From NCBI GenBank assembly GCA_050258815.1, contig JBLMZM010000115.1, positions 9,207 through 73,206 of the forward strand: 64,000 nt of DNA, read 5' to 3'. Shown here in pieces: positions 53,589 to 62,476 of the stretch. Position numbers and translations under genes: made by a program. This stretch comes from JAAXKN01 sp050258815. Its GTDB lineage: Bacteria > Bacteroidota > Ignavibacteria > Ignavibacteriales > SURF-24. The notes under the pieces are model-generated. The model had not been told where the DNA came from. It was given only the letters and a program-made list of their open reading frames with translations, and did no database searches. Positions within the stretch are counted from its first letter, which is position 1; each line of letters starts with the position of its first letter.

Positions 53589-54176
53589 ATGGCAGTCAAG
53601 AAAATCCTAATGATCGTTGGTGACTTTGTAGAAGATTACGAAGTAATGGTACCTTACCAGATCCTTACAATGGTCGGCCACCAGGTACACACCGTGTGCC
53701 CGGATAAAAGACCCGGGGACACGGTAAAGACAGCAATCCATGATTTTATAGGTGACCAGACCTACGCAGAATTTCCAGGACACAGGTTTAAGATCAACGC
53801 TGATTTTAATGAAGTCGTCCCGGAGAAATACGATGCCCTGGTGATCCCGGGCGGCAGGGCTCCGGAATACCTGCGCCTCAACAGCCGTGTGCTTGATATA
53901 GTCAGACACTTTGATAAAGAACAGAAACCAATTGCCGCCATCTGCCATGGCCCGCAGATACTTGCTGCTGCCGGCGTTCTTAAGGGCAGGAAAGTTATTT
54001 CTTACCCTGCCGTGGGTCCCGAATGCATCGTAGCCGGGGCTCAGTATGGCGAAGTCAGCCCAAATGCAGATAATGCACTAACTGACAGAAATCTGGTAAC
54101 GGCTCCGGCCTGGCCAGCTCATCCTGAATGGATGAAACAGTTCCTAAAAGTACTGGGAACCAAAATAGAGCCATAG
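53589..54176 (+). CDS. DJ-1/PfpI family protein
   Basis: A 195-residue class I glutamine amidotransferase-like protein. The nucleophile cysteine is in AAICHGPQILAAAGVLKG (about 118), with the elbow histidine next to it. The glutamate before it (DDFVEDYE-type segment, DFVEDYEVMVPYQIL near residue 12) and VIPGGRAPEYLR are also present. The family includes intracellular proteases, glyoxalases and deglycases, so the activity is unresolved. The frame is open 82 codons further upstream into the RecQ gene region, but GGAGGAAAAA directly before the chosen ATG fixes the start. A 10-bp hairpin follows the stop. Confidence 0.92.
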   Translation: MAVKKILMIVGDFVEDYEVMVPYQILTMVGHQVHTVCPDKRPGDTVKTAIHDFIGDQTYAEFPGHRFKINADFNEVVPEKYDALVIPGGRAPEYLRLNSRVLDIVRHFDKEQKPIAAICHGPQILAAAGVLKGRKVISYPAVGPECIVAGAQYGEVSPNADNALTDRNLVTAPAWPAHPEWMKQFLKVLGTKIEP

Positions 54177-54209
54177 ACATTTTTCGATTTGCCTGAGTTT
54201 AGACAGGGA

Positions 54210-54233
54210 CAGATCCGGAGTAATCCGGGTCTG
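54210..54233. terminator. Hairpin with GTAA tetraloop between convergent genes
   Basis: CAGATCCGGA pairs with TCCGGGTCTG (one G-U) around GTAA. It separates the DJ-1-like gene from the DAHP synthase gene, which ends seven bases away. Confidence 0.7.
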
Positions 54234-54239
54234 CCTTAT

Positions 54240-55262
54240 TTAGCATTTGCTTAATTCCTTGTCCACAATTGGAGCCAGCTGTTCAAGCTTGTTCATCAGC
54301 TTTTCAAAATTTTTCGGCGTCAGCGACTGATAACCATCCGAAAGGGCTTCATCCGGTTTGTTGTGTACTTCTATGATCAAACCATCAGCGCCGCATGCAG
54401 TGGCACCCATGGACATGGCCGGAACCTTATCCCATATTCCTATACCATGCGAAGGATCCACAAATATCGGCAGGTGTGAAAGCTTCTTTATGACCGGAAT
54501 TGCATTCAGATCCAATGTGTTCCTGGTATAAGTTTCAAAAGTCCTTATACCCCTTTCACATAGTATAACGTTGAAATTACCCGCTGCTACTATGTATTCT
54601 GCACTCATCAGAAGGTCTTCAATTGATGCGGCTAAACCTCTTTTCAGTAATATCGGTTTTTTCAGCTCCCCTGCCCTTTCAAGCAGACTGAAATTCTGCA
54701 TGTTCCTGGCACCGATCTGTATTATATCTGCTACCTCGGCTACCAGGCCCAGCGTTTCGGTATCCTTGGCTTCGGTTACAATATACATCCCCAGCTCTTT
54801 TTTGACTTCAGCCAGTAGCTCAAGTCCTTTTTCCTTTAATCCCTGAAAGGCGTATGGACTCGTGCGCGGTTTGTAGGCACCGGCCCTGAAAAACCTGACT
54901 CCCATTTCTTTTAAGGGACCGGCAATATCAAAAAGCTGCTGCCTGCTTTCAATCGAGCAGGGACCAGCAATCAGCGTCAGGTTATGGCCTCCAATCTTGT
55001 GCCCGTCAATGTCAATAATAGTGTCTTCACTTTTGACCTCCCTGCTGACCAGCTTGTATTTCTTCGATACCCTCAGCACTTCCTCTACTGAATCCAGCAG
55101 CAGGAACTCTTCCTCATTTAGCTGAGTGGTAGGACCAGTAAGTGCAATTGCCAGTTTTTCGGTACCATAAATAAGATGGGGCTTACAGCCAAGTAAGGTT
55201 ACTTTTTCTTTAACTTTTTCTACATCCTTCTCTGATGCATTAAGTTTCAAAAATATAATCAT
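54240..55262 (-). CDS. aroF: DAHP synthase with N-terminal ferredoxin-like regulatory domain
   Basis: 3-deoxy-7-phosphoheptulonate synthase joins PEP and erythrose 4-phosphate, the first step of the shikimate pathway. The 340-residue protein has a ferredoxin-like regulatory domain (residues 1-70, MIIFLKLNASEKDVEKVKEKV) and a linker. The TIM barrel of the KDO8P-synthase-like subfamily carries IAGPCSIESRQQL, FRAGAYKPRTSPYAFQGL, ILLKRGLAASIEDLLMSAEYI, NVILCERGIRTFETYTRNTLDL and IFVDPSHGIG (metal-binding Cys and His in the first and last). This arrangement matches Thermotoga maritima DAHP synthase, where the N-domain mediates tyrosine/phenylalanine inhibition; that is family knowledge. GAGGAAAG precedes the ATG. 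It is not clustered with other aro genes. Confidence 0.95.
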   Translation of the reverse strand: MIIFLKLNASEKDVEKVKEKVTLLGCKPHLIYGTEKLAIALTGPTTQLNEEEFLLLDSVEEVLRVSKKYKLVSREVKSEDTIIDIDGHKIGGHNLTLIAGPCSIESRQQLFDIAGPLKEMGVRFFRAGAYKPRTSPYAFQGLKEKGLELLAEVKKELGMYIVTEAKDTETLGLVAEVADIIQIGARNMQNFSLLERAGELKKPILLKRGLAASIEDLLMSAEYIVAAGNFNVILCERGIRTFETYTRNTLDLNAIPVIKKLSHLPIFVDPSHGIGIWDKVPAMSMGATACGADGLIIEVHNKPDEALSDGYQSLTPKNFEKLMNKLEQLAPIVDKELSKC

Positions 55263-55723
55263 CTATCTTTCCTCTGGATCTTTAATTCATACGATTTGCA
55301 GCTTGACCGCTTATGTTGAGATAAACAGTCCGGGATTCCTGCAAAGGTAAACTATTGTTGCTAAATAATAAACACCAAATATCGCCTTTTCAGGGATAAT
55401 AAAGATATTTACAAAACTTCTTCTTGTTTTAGGTCACTATTTCGGTTGGAATATTCCGGAAGTGCCAAAATCCTTACCCGAAGTATACAAAATTTTAAGT
55501 TTAAAATTACCCTTTGACCAAAGTTTTTGCCGTATTTGTTCAATTATCTTACCCATTAGCCCCGTATGCTAAAATTTTTATACCAGTTGAATATATAACC
55601 GGGAATCTTAATTTAAGAACAATATCCGGACGCCAGGCCGGTTTGCCTGGTTGTAACTGCGGGCAGGATTCTATATAAATAATATTTTATATCAGTCATT
55701 TTGAATGAGAAGGAGAGAATCAT
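55263..55723. other. Intergenic region with hairpin and predicted promoter
   Basis: About 460 bases after the DAHP synthase start. CCAGGC-CGGTTT-GCCTGG (55633-55650) is a stem-loop. It is followed immediately on the plus strand by TTGTAA, 17 bases and TATAAA (55651-55679), a good promoter for the small open frame at 55724. The left 350 bases are AT-rich and must hold the DAHP synthase promoter, which I could not identify. Confidence 0.4.
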
Positions 55724-55819
55724 ATGTTTCACCGCGTAAAAGAGCTGCAATTCCTGACTGTTTTTATTATGCTGAGCGATAAACAAAAAGTTATTTATAC
55801 CCTTGTGCCTGCAGGTTGA
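55724..55819 (+). CDS. Candidate small protein gene (31 residues)
   Basis: An ATG with a strong Shine-Dalgarno (AAGGAG, 8-base spacing), preceded by a TTGTAA-17-TATAAA promoter whose start site would be near 55686. The peptide has a basic N-terminus, a hydrophobic middle (LQFLTVFIMLS) and a polar end. It runs into the 3' end of the ABC transporter gene on the opposite strand, overlapping 29 bases. No homologue is known to me. It may be real or a chance alignment of signals. Confidence 0.3.
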   Translation: MFHRVKELQFLTVFIMLSDKQKVIYTLVPAG

Positions 55820-57668
55820 ACATTTCGGCATAAATTCCCTGTTTGTACAAAAGCTCATAGTGGCTCCCCATTTCTGCACAGCTGCCATTTTTAAGAACTA
55901 TTATCCTGTCTGCCATGCGTACGTTGGAGAACCTGTGTGAAACCAGTACTACAATTTTTCCTTGTGTAAAGCTTATATATCTCTGGAATAGATCATACTC
56001 AGATCTTGGGTCCAGGGAGGCTGAAGGTTCATCAAGTATTACCAGCTGGGCATCGCGCATAAATGCACGCGAGAGTGCAAGTTTCTGCCACTGCCCGCCT
56101 GAGAGGTCAACACCCTTTGAAAATCTTTTCCCCACCTGCTGATTGTATCCCTGAGGCAGCTTTTCAATAAATTTATCTGCCGTGCTCTGATTTGCACACG
56201 CCCTGATCATATTCAGGTTTTCCCGCTCCTCGATCCTGCCAACGGCAATATTGTCGGAAATATTCATATTATACTTATTGAAATCCTGGAAGATTACGCC
56301 TATTTCCCTTCTTAGGTCCTCCACATCATACTCCCTCAGGTCGTATCCATCCAGGTAAATGGTACCTTCTGTGGGGTCATACAGCCTGCATAAAAGCTTC
56401 GTAATCGTCGTTTTACCGGCTCCGTTTTCTCCTACTATTGCAATCTTTTCCTTCGGGTTAATGCTGAAATTCAGATTGCGCACCACCCACTTATCCGAGC
56501 CATTATATTTGAATCCCACGTTATGAAACGTAAATCCGAACAATATGGGTCTTGGAAAGGGCCTGCATTTGGCTTTTATTACCATGCCGGGCTTTGTATT
56601 AAAGAAATCAAAGTAATCTTTTATGTGCAGCGATCCCTGTGCAATTTTAGAGAAGCGGTCAAATGAAACCTCCAGCAGCTCTTTCAGGCATTCAAAAGAG
56701 CCGAAGAAAAACGTCAGTTCACCCACCGTTATGGCCCCTTTTAAAGTATAAGATATTACCAGTAAATAGCTTCCATAGTAGCCTAAGCTGCTGAGCAGAG
56801 TAAAAGCCAGGCTCCATTTAGTCCTTTTGTATGTTAAGATTTTCTTTTTTTGGTAGTGTTTACCCGAGAGATTCCTGAACTGACCGGTCAGGAAGTTTGA
56901 CAGGCCAAACAGCTTTACTTCCTTGATCGTCTGGTTATTTGTGCTTACTTCACAAAGATAATCCAGTTCCCGCCTTTCTGAAGTTGAGTTTTGAATGAAA
57001 GAATAGGTCTCTTTATTGAAGTAAAATTCAGATAATAGTGAAGGTACTGAGGTCAGGATCAGCAGAACAACAAGCCAGGGACTGAATGCAACTATTCCCA
57101 GCAGAAGAAATACCGAGGTAAATATATCCTGCATCTGGTCAAATATCTCAATGAGGGAATCCACCCGCGTCTGCGTGAAATACCTTGCCCTGTAGAGCTT
57201 ATCGTAAAATTCAGGGTTCTCAAACTGATCCAGGTCAAGTGTTGATGCATGTTCCATCAGCTTTATCGATGAGTGGTTGGTATAAAATTCAGTGACCAGT
57301 TTGTTGTTGGCCTGAACACCCCTGTTCAGAAAGCTGGAACTTACGTTCAGAATAAAATCAATGGCTATTAGGGTTGTTATTCTGGAAAGATCATGGTGTC
57401 CATGCTCCTGAACAATAAGTATAACCTCATCTATAACAAGCTTGCTGACAAACAGTATGGCCATCGGCATAAGGGAATATACCGTCCTCAGCGAAATGCT
57501 CAGGAATATAAGCCCCCTGTTTTCTTTCCAGGCCGAGGCTAAAAAGCCTGGTATGTTGCTGAAGGCCGCAATCCATTCCTTAAAACTTTTTTTCTTGTAT
57601 TTCCGGGTATGCAGCCTGCCAAGAAACTTTTCAAATATAGTCGCAAATATAAACAGTCGTCTTATCAT
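55791..57668 (-). CDS. ABC transporter, fused permease and ATPase (exporter type)
   Basis: A 625-residue half-transporter. The N-terminal 350 residues hold the membrane domain (helices such as LIFLSISLRTVYSLMPMAILFVSKLVIDEVI, IFTSVFLLLGIVAFSPWLVVLLILTSVPSLL and YYGSYLLVISYTL). The C-terminal cassette has Walker A GENGAGKTTI (about 410-419), signature LSGGQWQKLALSRA (about 520) and Walker B LVILDEPSASLDP, followed by VLVSHRFSNV. It resembles exporters that move lipids, peptides or drugs; the substrate is unknown and no second half-transporter is adjacent, so it probably homodimerises. A hairpin (55633-55650) lies downstream. GAGAG precedes the ATG. Confidence 0.9.
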   Translation of the reverse strand: MIRRLFIFATIFEKFLGRLHTRKYKKKSFKEWIAAFSNIPGFLASAWKENRGLIFLSISLRTVYSLMPMAILFVSKLVIDEVILIVQEHGHHDLSRITTLIAIDFILNVSSSFLNRGVQANNKLVTEFYTNHSSIKLMEHASTLDLDQFENPEFYDKLYRARYFTQTRVDSLIEIFDQMQDIFTSVFLLLGIVAFSPWLVVLLILTSVPSLLSEFYFNKETYSFIQNSTSERRELDYLCEVSTNNQTIKEVKLFGLSNFLTGQFRNLSGKHYQKKKILTYKRTKWSLAFTLLSSLGYYGSYLLVISYTLKGAITVGELTFFFGSFECLKELLEVSFDRFSKIAQGSLHIKDYFDFFNTKPGMVIKAKCRPFPRPILFGFTFHNVGFKYNGSDKWVVRNLNFSINPKEKIAIVGENGAGKTTITKLLCRLYDPTEGTIYLDGYDLREYDVEDLRREIGVIFQDFNKYNMNISDNIAVGRIEERENLNMIRACANQSTADKFIEKLPQGYNQQVGKRFSKGVDLSGGQWQKLALSRAFMRDAQLVILDEPSASLDPRSEYDLFQRYISFTQGKIVVLVSHRFSNVRMADRIIVLKNGSCAEMGSHYELLYKQGIYAEMFNLQAQGYK

Positions 57669-57906
57669 AATTCACTCTCTTCCCGCATCTGTTAAACCGG
57701 ACAACTATCTGTAATTAGTTATAACTGCTTAAAAGAACTGTAAATCTTAAAGCCACACAGAACCGGCGATTTCAGCCGGTCCTACAATTTCAGACATGTT
57801 GTCATTAGATAGTCGAAGCAAAAGATGCGGATTAAAGGGCAATTATTCATCTCCCGGGACCCGTATTGGTGGGTAAAAGGCAGAGAACAGGCAATTTATA
57901 GCCTTT

Positions 57907-59154
57907 TTACATGTTTGTTGAATCTATTTCGCGGCGCCAGAATAAGGGTCCCACGAAAATAAGCACTATTCCAACTACCAGTCCGCCGATCAGGACCGCA
58001 CGCGGTGCGCCCTGAATTCCCCCCAGTATTTCGGCAAATGCACCGCTTCCCAGCGCGCCCAGTGAAGGTATTCCGATCAGTGTAATGGTGTAAAGACTTA
58101 TTATCCGGCCGCGCAGCTCATTCGGCACCGCGACCTGTATAAATGTCGCGATAATCGTACCATACACTGTTGCCGCAATTCCTCCTGAGAGCTGGAAAAT
58201 GATCCCCATTATGAGTGAGGGACTCAGGGCAAAGAGAATCACCGATAAACTGAATATAAACCCGCTTATTATCATTATTGCACCATAACGCTTTATATCC
58301 CGCAGGGATGCCAGTCCCAGGGCACCTAAAAGTGCACCTCCGCCACCGGCTGAAAGCAGAAACCCATAACCCTGGGTTCCGCTATTCCATATATCACGTG
58401 CAAAAATGGGCAGCAGATTCTGGTATGAGCGCCCGAAAAGGGATGCCAGCGTAGAAAGCATCAGAAGTGCCAGAATAAAACGTGTGTGCCAGGCATATTT
58501 TAATCCTGTAAGCGCAGACTGACTTAAGGATACCCTTTTTCCTCCGCTGTGCGTCTTTACATCCTTCATTGAGATCAGGGCAAACATAACCGAAAGATAA
58601 CTCACACCATTAAGGAAGAACAGACTGCCTGCTCCCAGAGGACCCAACAGTGCACCGGCAATGGCCGGACCCACCAGTGCCGCTCCTGTGTAGGTAGCCG
58701 AATTCAGCGAAAGGGCGCTCAGAAGGTCACCCGAAGGAACAAGATCCGGCACAAGTGCCTGCCTGGCCGGATTGTCAAAGGCCAGGAACGAAGCCTGAAT
58801 GAAGGAGGCAATCAGAATGTAATGCACGGTTATCAGATTCATCCAGGTAAGTGCTGCCAGTACAAAGGCCGTAAGCATCATTCCCGTCTGCGTAATATAC
58901 AACAGACGTATCCGGTGTATGCGGTCAACAACAACACCCCCGAAAAAAGGAAATATTATCATCGGCAGGGCAAAGCTCAGCCCTAAAAGCCCCAGCCATA
59001 ACGGAGAATTTGTCAGCTGCAGCACCAGCCAGCCCTGTGCCACATTCTGCATCCAGGTGCCGATATTTGACACTATAAGACCCGTCCAGAGAAGTGTGAA
59101 ATTCTTGTGCCTTAAGGCAGCAAACCGTGGAACTTTGGCTTCAGCTTCTGCCAT
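57907..59154 (-). CDS. Major-facilitator transporter (EntS/MFS_3-like)
   Basis: A 415-residue 12-helix transporter. Landmarks are LLWTGLIVSNIGTWMQNVAQGWLVLQLTNSPLWLGLLGLSFALPMIIFPFFGGVVVDRIHRIR, AFDNPARQALVPDLVPSGDLLSALSLNSATYTGAALVGPAIAGALLGPLG and AVPNELRGRIISLYTITLIGIPSLGALGSG. It is a paralogue of the transporter at 46923 by motif pattern. Substrate unknown. GGGAGG lies four bases before the ATG. The gap to the ABC gene (57669-57906) has an ACCGGC/GCCGGT hairpin at 57762-57780 that may end this transcript. Confidence 0.9.
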   Translation of the reverse strand: MAEAEAKVPRFAALRHKNFTLLWTGLIVSNIGTWMQNVAQGWLVLQLTNSPLWLGLLGLSFALPMIIFPFFGGVVVDRIHRIRLLYITQTGMMLTAFVLAALTWMNLITVHYILIASFIQASFLAFDNPARQALVPDLVPSGDLLSALSLNSATYTGAALVGPAIAGALLGPLGAGSLFFLNGVSYLSVMFALISMKDVKTHSGGKRVSLSQSALTGLKYAWHTRFILALLMLSTLASLFGRSYQNLLPIFARDIWNSGTQGYGFLLSAGGGGALLGALGLASLRDIKRYGAIMIISGFIFSLSVILFALSPSLIMGIIFQLSGGIAATVYGTIIATFIQVAVPNELRGRIISLYTITLIGIPSLGALGSGAFAEILGGIQGAPRAVLIGGLVVGIVLIFVGPLFWRREIDSTNM

Positions 59155-59421
59155 TTAGCCTCCCGTTTCCTATTAGTACATGTCCAGGGGTGCAGTTACT
59201 AAAAAAACCCGCACTATATACGTCTATATTACACATTGTTAGTTTCTCATCCGCATTTATATTACTGTTAATGCTGTTTACTTTTCGGTTGATTTTGAAG
59301 TATCCGGGATACACTGTCTTTTAAAAATGCACCCCAAATGTACATTATACAGCATTAATAAAGGAAGTAAAAATAACAATTGCTGTAAATAAATATAAAT
59401 TTGCCCGGTATCCCTAAAATA
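59155..59421. other. Promoter-side gap of the MFS gene, nothing specific seen
   Basis: AT-rich sequence of about 270 bases between the MFS gene start and the terminator of the coiled-coil gene. No open frame or strong structure. Confidence 0.4.
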
Positions 59422-59459
59422 AAAAAGGTCCCGGAAGCACTCTCTCCCGGAACCTTTTT
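59422..59459 (-). terminator. Terminator of the coiled-coil protein gene
   Basis: AAAAAGGT-CCGG on one side pairs with CCGG-ACCTTTTT on the other (one mismatch) around an approximately 12-base loop, with a U-run on the minus strand. It is 70 bases after the stop of the gene at 59529. Confidence 0.75.
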
Positions 59460-59528
59460 AAGTTCGTTGTTCTTAGCCTTAAAAATGTTAATTGCTCAGT
59501 TCTCCAATCAACACAAAGCACTATTTTG

Positions 59529-60362
59529 TTAGTCGATTTCCTTCAGCCAAGCCGCAGCAAACGTCCGCGCTGCCTCCACAGTTTCTTTTCCCGCCCTGAA
59601 GCAGAGCTTCCACAGGTCGGATTTTGCTTCGTATTCAGGATTAACAAATATCTTCTTTCCGCTTTCATTCTGTCTCAGTTCTGCGTTATAATTGATATTT
59701 GAGGATTCCTCCAGGAATCTTTCCAGCCATTTCTTTACCAGCTGACTGGGACCGCTTTTGTATTCTTTTTCCCACTGGGCAAGCTTTTCTTTATACTCGG
59801 CCATCTGTGCCTCGTGTCCCTGCTTCATCAGATCCGCAGTCTCACTGGTGTTGAGTGCACTGGTCTGCGATTGCATCTCTACCATCTGCTCCTTAAGCGC
59901 CTTTATCAACTTCTGCATTTCAGAACGCTGTGCAGCAGGCATGTTTTTCGCGGCCTCTTCCATATCCCGGATGCTCTTGCTCATCTCAGACTTCTGCCTC
60001 TTCATAATGTCATCCGTGGATTCCGGTGCTTCCGGTGCCTGGGGCCTTGCGGACTCCATATATTCCTTGTACCTGCTCAGGAATTCATTAGATTTTGTGA
60101 AATTTTTGGCATATTCCCCTACCAGTTTTACAATTGCCGGACGCTCGCCTTTGGCTGCATCTTTCAATTCTTTGGGACTGGGGAAATTAAAGGATAAATA
60201 AAGGCAGTTTGACCAGACGTACTCTTTTGCGTCGCTGTCTGTAATTTCAAGCTGCTTAAGGAGACTGGACATCGTGTGACTGGAAAACCGGGAAATCACA
60301 AAACCAAATGCGAGGAAAGAAATCAGGGAAAAAATGGATAAGTAGTAAATTTGTTTTTTCAT
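59529..60362 (-). CDS. Exported or membrane-anchored coiled-coil protein of unknown function
   Basis: A 277-residue protein with an N-terminal hydrophobic helix (YYLSIFSLISFLAFGFVI) that may be a signal sequence or anchor. The middle, about residues 110-205, is highly charged and methionine/glutamine-rich (MKRQKSEMSKSIRDMEEAAKNM, MQKLIKALKEQMVEMQSQ), with heptad-like spacing suggesting a coiled coil. The flanks are globular (AKEYVWSNCLYLSFNFPSPKELK; SDLWKLCFRAGKETVEAARTFAAAWLKEID). I cannot assign a family. A strong terminator follows. A loose AGGCAGG precedes the ATG. Confidence 0.75.
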   Translation of the reverse strand: MKKQIYYLSIFSLISFLAFGFVISRFSSHTMSSLLKQLEITDSDAKEYVWSNCLYLSFNFPSPKELKDAAKGERPAIVKLVGEYAKNFTKSNEFLSRYKEYMESARPQAPEAPESTDDIMKRQKSEMSKSIRDMEEAAKNMPAAQRSEMQKLIKALKEQMVEMQSQTSALNTSETADLMKQGHEAQMAEYKEKLAQWEKEYKSGPSQLVKKWLERFLEESSNINYNAELRQNESGKKIFVNPEYEAKSDLWKLCFRAGKETVEAARTFAAAWLKEID

Positions 60363-60766
60363 GTGCCTGCCTGTTTTGTTGCATAAAGTGATATTTTATT
60401 TATTTAGCTGCCTTGTCCTTTCTTTTGACCGGCACAATTTGCCCGTCAGATCAATAATCTCCATTTGAGGCTAAAATATATCCCTCAGCAAATCCAAAGT
60501 CAAGGTTTTCTCTTTAGCTCCTGCCCTAACAAATATTTATGCCGGGACCCCATTATTATCATTAAACAGTGTAAATGCCATTTTAATTATTTTACGTATT
60601 TAGCTATTTTAGGTTTGGGTTTTATTCAAACCCTGCAGCAGGATAAAGCTGGGACAAAATGAGCATGAATGTATTTAAGCCGTGCTGCAAAAGCTAATGG
60701 ATCAGATCTGCAGGAAACGGATCTGGGTTTTCAGAATTTTTAATGCGAAAAATACCGGAGGAAATA
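60363..60766. other. Divergent intergenic region with small hairpins
   Basis: About 400 bases between the coiled-coil gene and the acetyltransferase gene. GGGTTT-TATTC-AAACCC (60617-60633) and CAGATC/GATCTG (60703-60725) could fold in the acetyltransferase leader. No open frame of interest. Confidence 0.4.
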
Positions 60767-61339
60767 ATGGAAATCATCACAAGGGAGCTGACACCGGAAA
60801 TGTGGAGCGATGTTGAAACCCTCTTTGGGGCAAATGGCGCATGCGGTGGATGCTGGTGCCAGGCATGGAGGTATGAAAAGGGTGAAAAATGGAAGGACAT
60901 ACAGGGTGATAAGGCCAAAGAACGCCTGGAAAAAGGGATTCATGATGGCTCGGTTCATGCAATACTTGCATTCTGTGGGGAGAAACCCGTTGGCTGGTGC
61001 ACATTCGGACCCAGACTCACTTTCCCTCGCCTGAACCGGGCAAGAACACTGAAGTGCGAGGATCCGGAAAAAGTGTGGTCCATCCCCTGCTTTTTTGTGC
61101 TCAGGCATTTCCGCAATAAGGGTGTTGCAAAAGCAATGCTGGATCATGCACTTCGTGCAATAAGCAATTATGGCGGTGAAATTGCAGAAGGCTACCCTTC
61201 AAAACCCGACAAGGACGGTAACTATATAGATGCATTTTCGTGGACCGGCACCCGTTCACTGTTTGAAAAAGCAGGTTTTGCCGTAGCCGGCAACCCCGAT
61301 GGCGGCAAGCAGCGCGTCCGTAAAATAATGAATGAGTAA
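60767..61339 (+). CDS. GNAT-family N-acetyltransferase
   Basis: A 190-residue acetyl-CoA-dependent acyltransferase. The N-terminal GACGGCWCQAWRYEKGEKW motif is typical of a GNAT subgroup with a cysteine-rich start. The acetyl-CoA loop lies in FFVLRHFRNKGVAKAMLDHALRA (Rnkgv in place of the usual R/QxxGxG/A), and the end is TRSLFEKAGFAVAG. Substrate unknown. An ATG eight codons upstream is in frame, but GGAGG six bases before the chosen one makes it the better start. It is a single gene. Confidence 0.9.
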   Translation: MEIITRELTPEMWSDVETLFGANGACGGCWCQAWRYEKGEKWKDIQGDKAKERLEKGIHDGSVHAILAFCGEKPVGWCTFGPRLTFPRLNRARTLKCEDPEKVWSIPCFFVLRHFRNKGVAKAMLDHALRAISNYGGEIAEGYPSKPDKDGNYIDAFSWTGTRSLFEKAGFAVAGNPDGGKQRVRKIMNE

Positions 61340-61499
61340 AGTCCATTGCCGTAAAGCCTGAATCTTAGACCTTTGTTTTGACTACAAAAAACGGACGAAA
61401 AGACTTATAACCCGGCTTCCATGCTTGTAATCATACCGGCATACTTGACTGGCCGGAAACCACACCTGATGCAGGATTTATAAAAAAAGAGGAAGTTAT

Positions 61500-62396
61500 A
61501 TGAAAAATCTATTCTACACTGTACTTTTACTATTAACGCTCAGCCTCCTTCCCTGTTATTATTATGCGCAGGACCAGACACTGTCTGCAAAATACGAGGA
61601 ACTGACCTCCGGTGATTTCAGGCAGGCCGTGGAGAACTCTTCAAATACATGCATAATCCCAATGGGCATAATTGAAAAACATGGCCCCCACCTTCCGCTT
61701 GGAACTGACCTGCTGGATGTAAGGGAGGTTGTCACGCGGGCAACCCGGCTGGAATATACAATAATGTATCCCCAGTATTATTTTGGACAAATATTTGAAG
61801 CTAAACATCAGCCGGGTACAATTGCATACAGCAGCAGACTCGTATGGGACCTGCTGGAGGAAACCTGCGATGAGCTCAGCAGAAACGGCATAAAGAAGAT
61901 CATCCTGGTTAATGGTCACGGCGGCAACACGTATTTTCTCAGATACTTCTGCCAGGCCCAGCTGGAAAAGAAGAAAGACTATGCGGTAATATTATTTACT
62001 CCTTCGGAAACTCCTGAAGTTGCCCAAAAAGTAAAACAGATGCATAAGTCAGACATGGACGGACATGCAGGCGAAAGGGAAACTTCCACTATGCTCGTCT
62101 CACATCCGGATCTGGTTAAACTCGACCAGGCAAAGTCACAGGATGGAAGCGATCAGAGCCGTTTGAAAGATATTAGTAATGGATTTTCAGGTATATGGTG
62201 GTACGCCAGATTTCCGAATCACTATGCCGGTGACGGCAGCTTTGGCAACAAGGAAATGGGCGAGATACTGATCAATGATGAAGTAAGCCAGCTGGTAAAA
62301 CTTATCCGTGACGTGAAAAAGAATACCAAAATACTGGAACTTCAGCAGCAGTTTTTCGAGGAATCCTCAAACCCCATGAAAACAGAAGCCCACTAG
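61500..62396 (+). CDS. Exported creatininase-family amidohydrolase
   Basis: A 298-residue protein with a signal peptide (ending LPCYYYAQD, about residue 25). The mature part carries the creatininase metal site: IIEKHGPHLPLGTDLLDV (Glu, His, Asp), ILVNGHGGN and GHAGERETSTMLVSHPD (catalytic/metal Glu). The family includes creatininase, mycofactocin peptidase MftE and riboflavin-pathway amide hydrolases; which substrate is used here is unknown. Most relatives are cytosolic, so export is notable. AGAGGAAG precedes the ATG. A hairpin follows the stop. Confidence 0.92.
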   Translation: MKNLFYTVLLLLTLSLLPCYYYAQDQTLSAKYEELTSGDFRQAVENSSNTCIIPMGIIEKHGPHLPLGTDLLDVREVVTRATRLEYTIMYPQYYFGQIFEAKHQPGTIAYSSRLVWDLLEETCDELSRNGIKKIILVNGHGGNTYFLRYFCQAQLEKKKDYAVILFTPSETPEVAQKVKQMHKSDMDGHAGERETSTMLVSHPDLVKLDQAKSQDGSDQSRLKDISNGFSGIWWYARFPNHYAGDGSFGNKEMGEILINDEVSQLVKLIRDVKKNTKILELQQQFFEESSNPMKTEAH

Positions 62397-62412
62397 CTGG
62401 TTTCTTTTCGTA

Positions 62413-62450
62413 GTGATGAGTGCTCAGCAAAAAAACTGTTCACTCATCAC
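62413..62450. terminator. Stem-loop between convergent creatininase and serine hydrolase genes
   Basis: GTGATGAGTG and CACTCATCAC pair perfectly (10 bp) around an 18-base A-rich loop. No clear U-run. Confidence 0.55.
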
Positions 62451-62476
62451 ATCGTCATTTATAGGCTACCGGTAAA

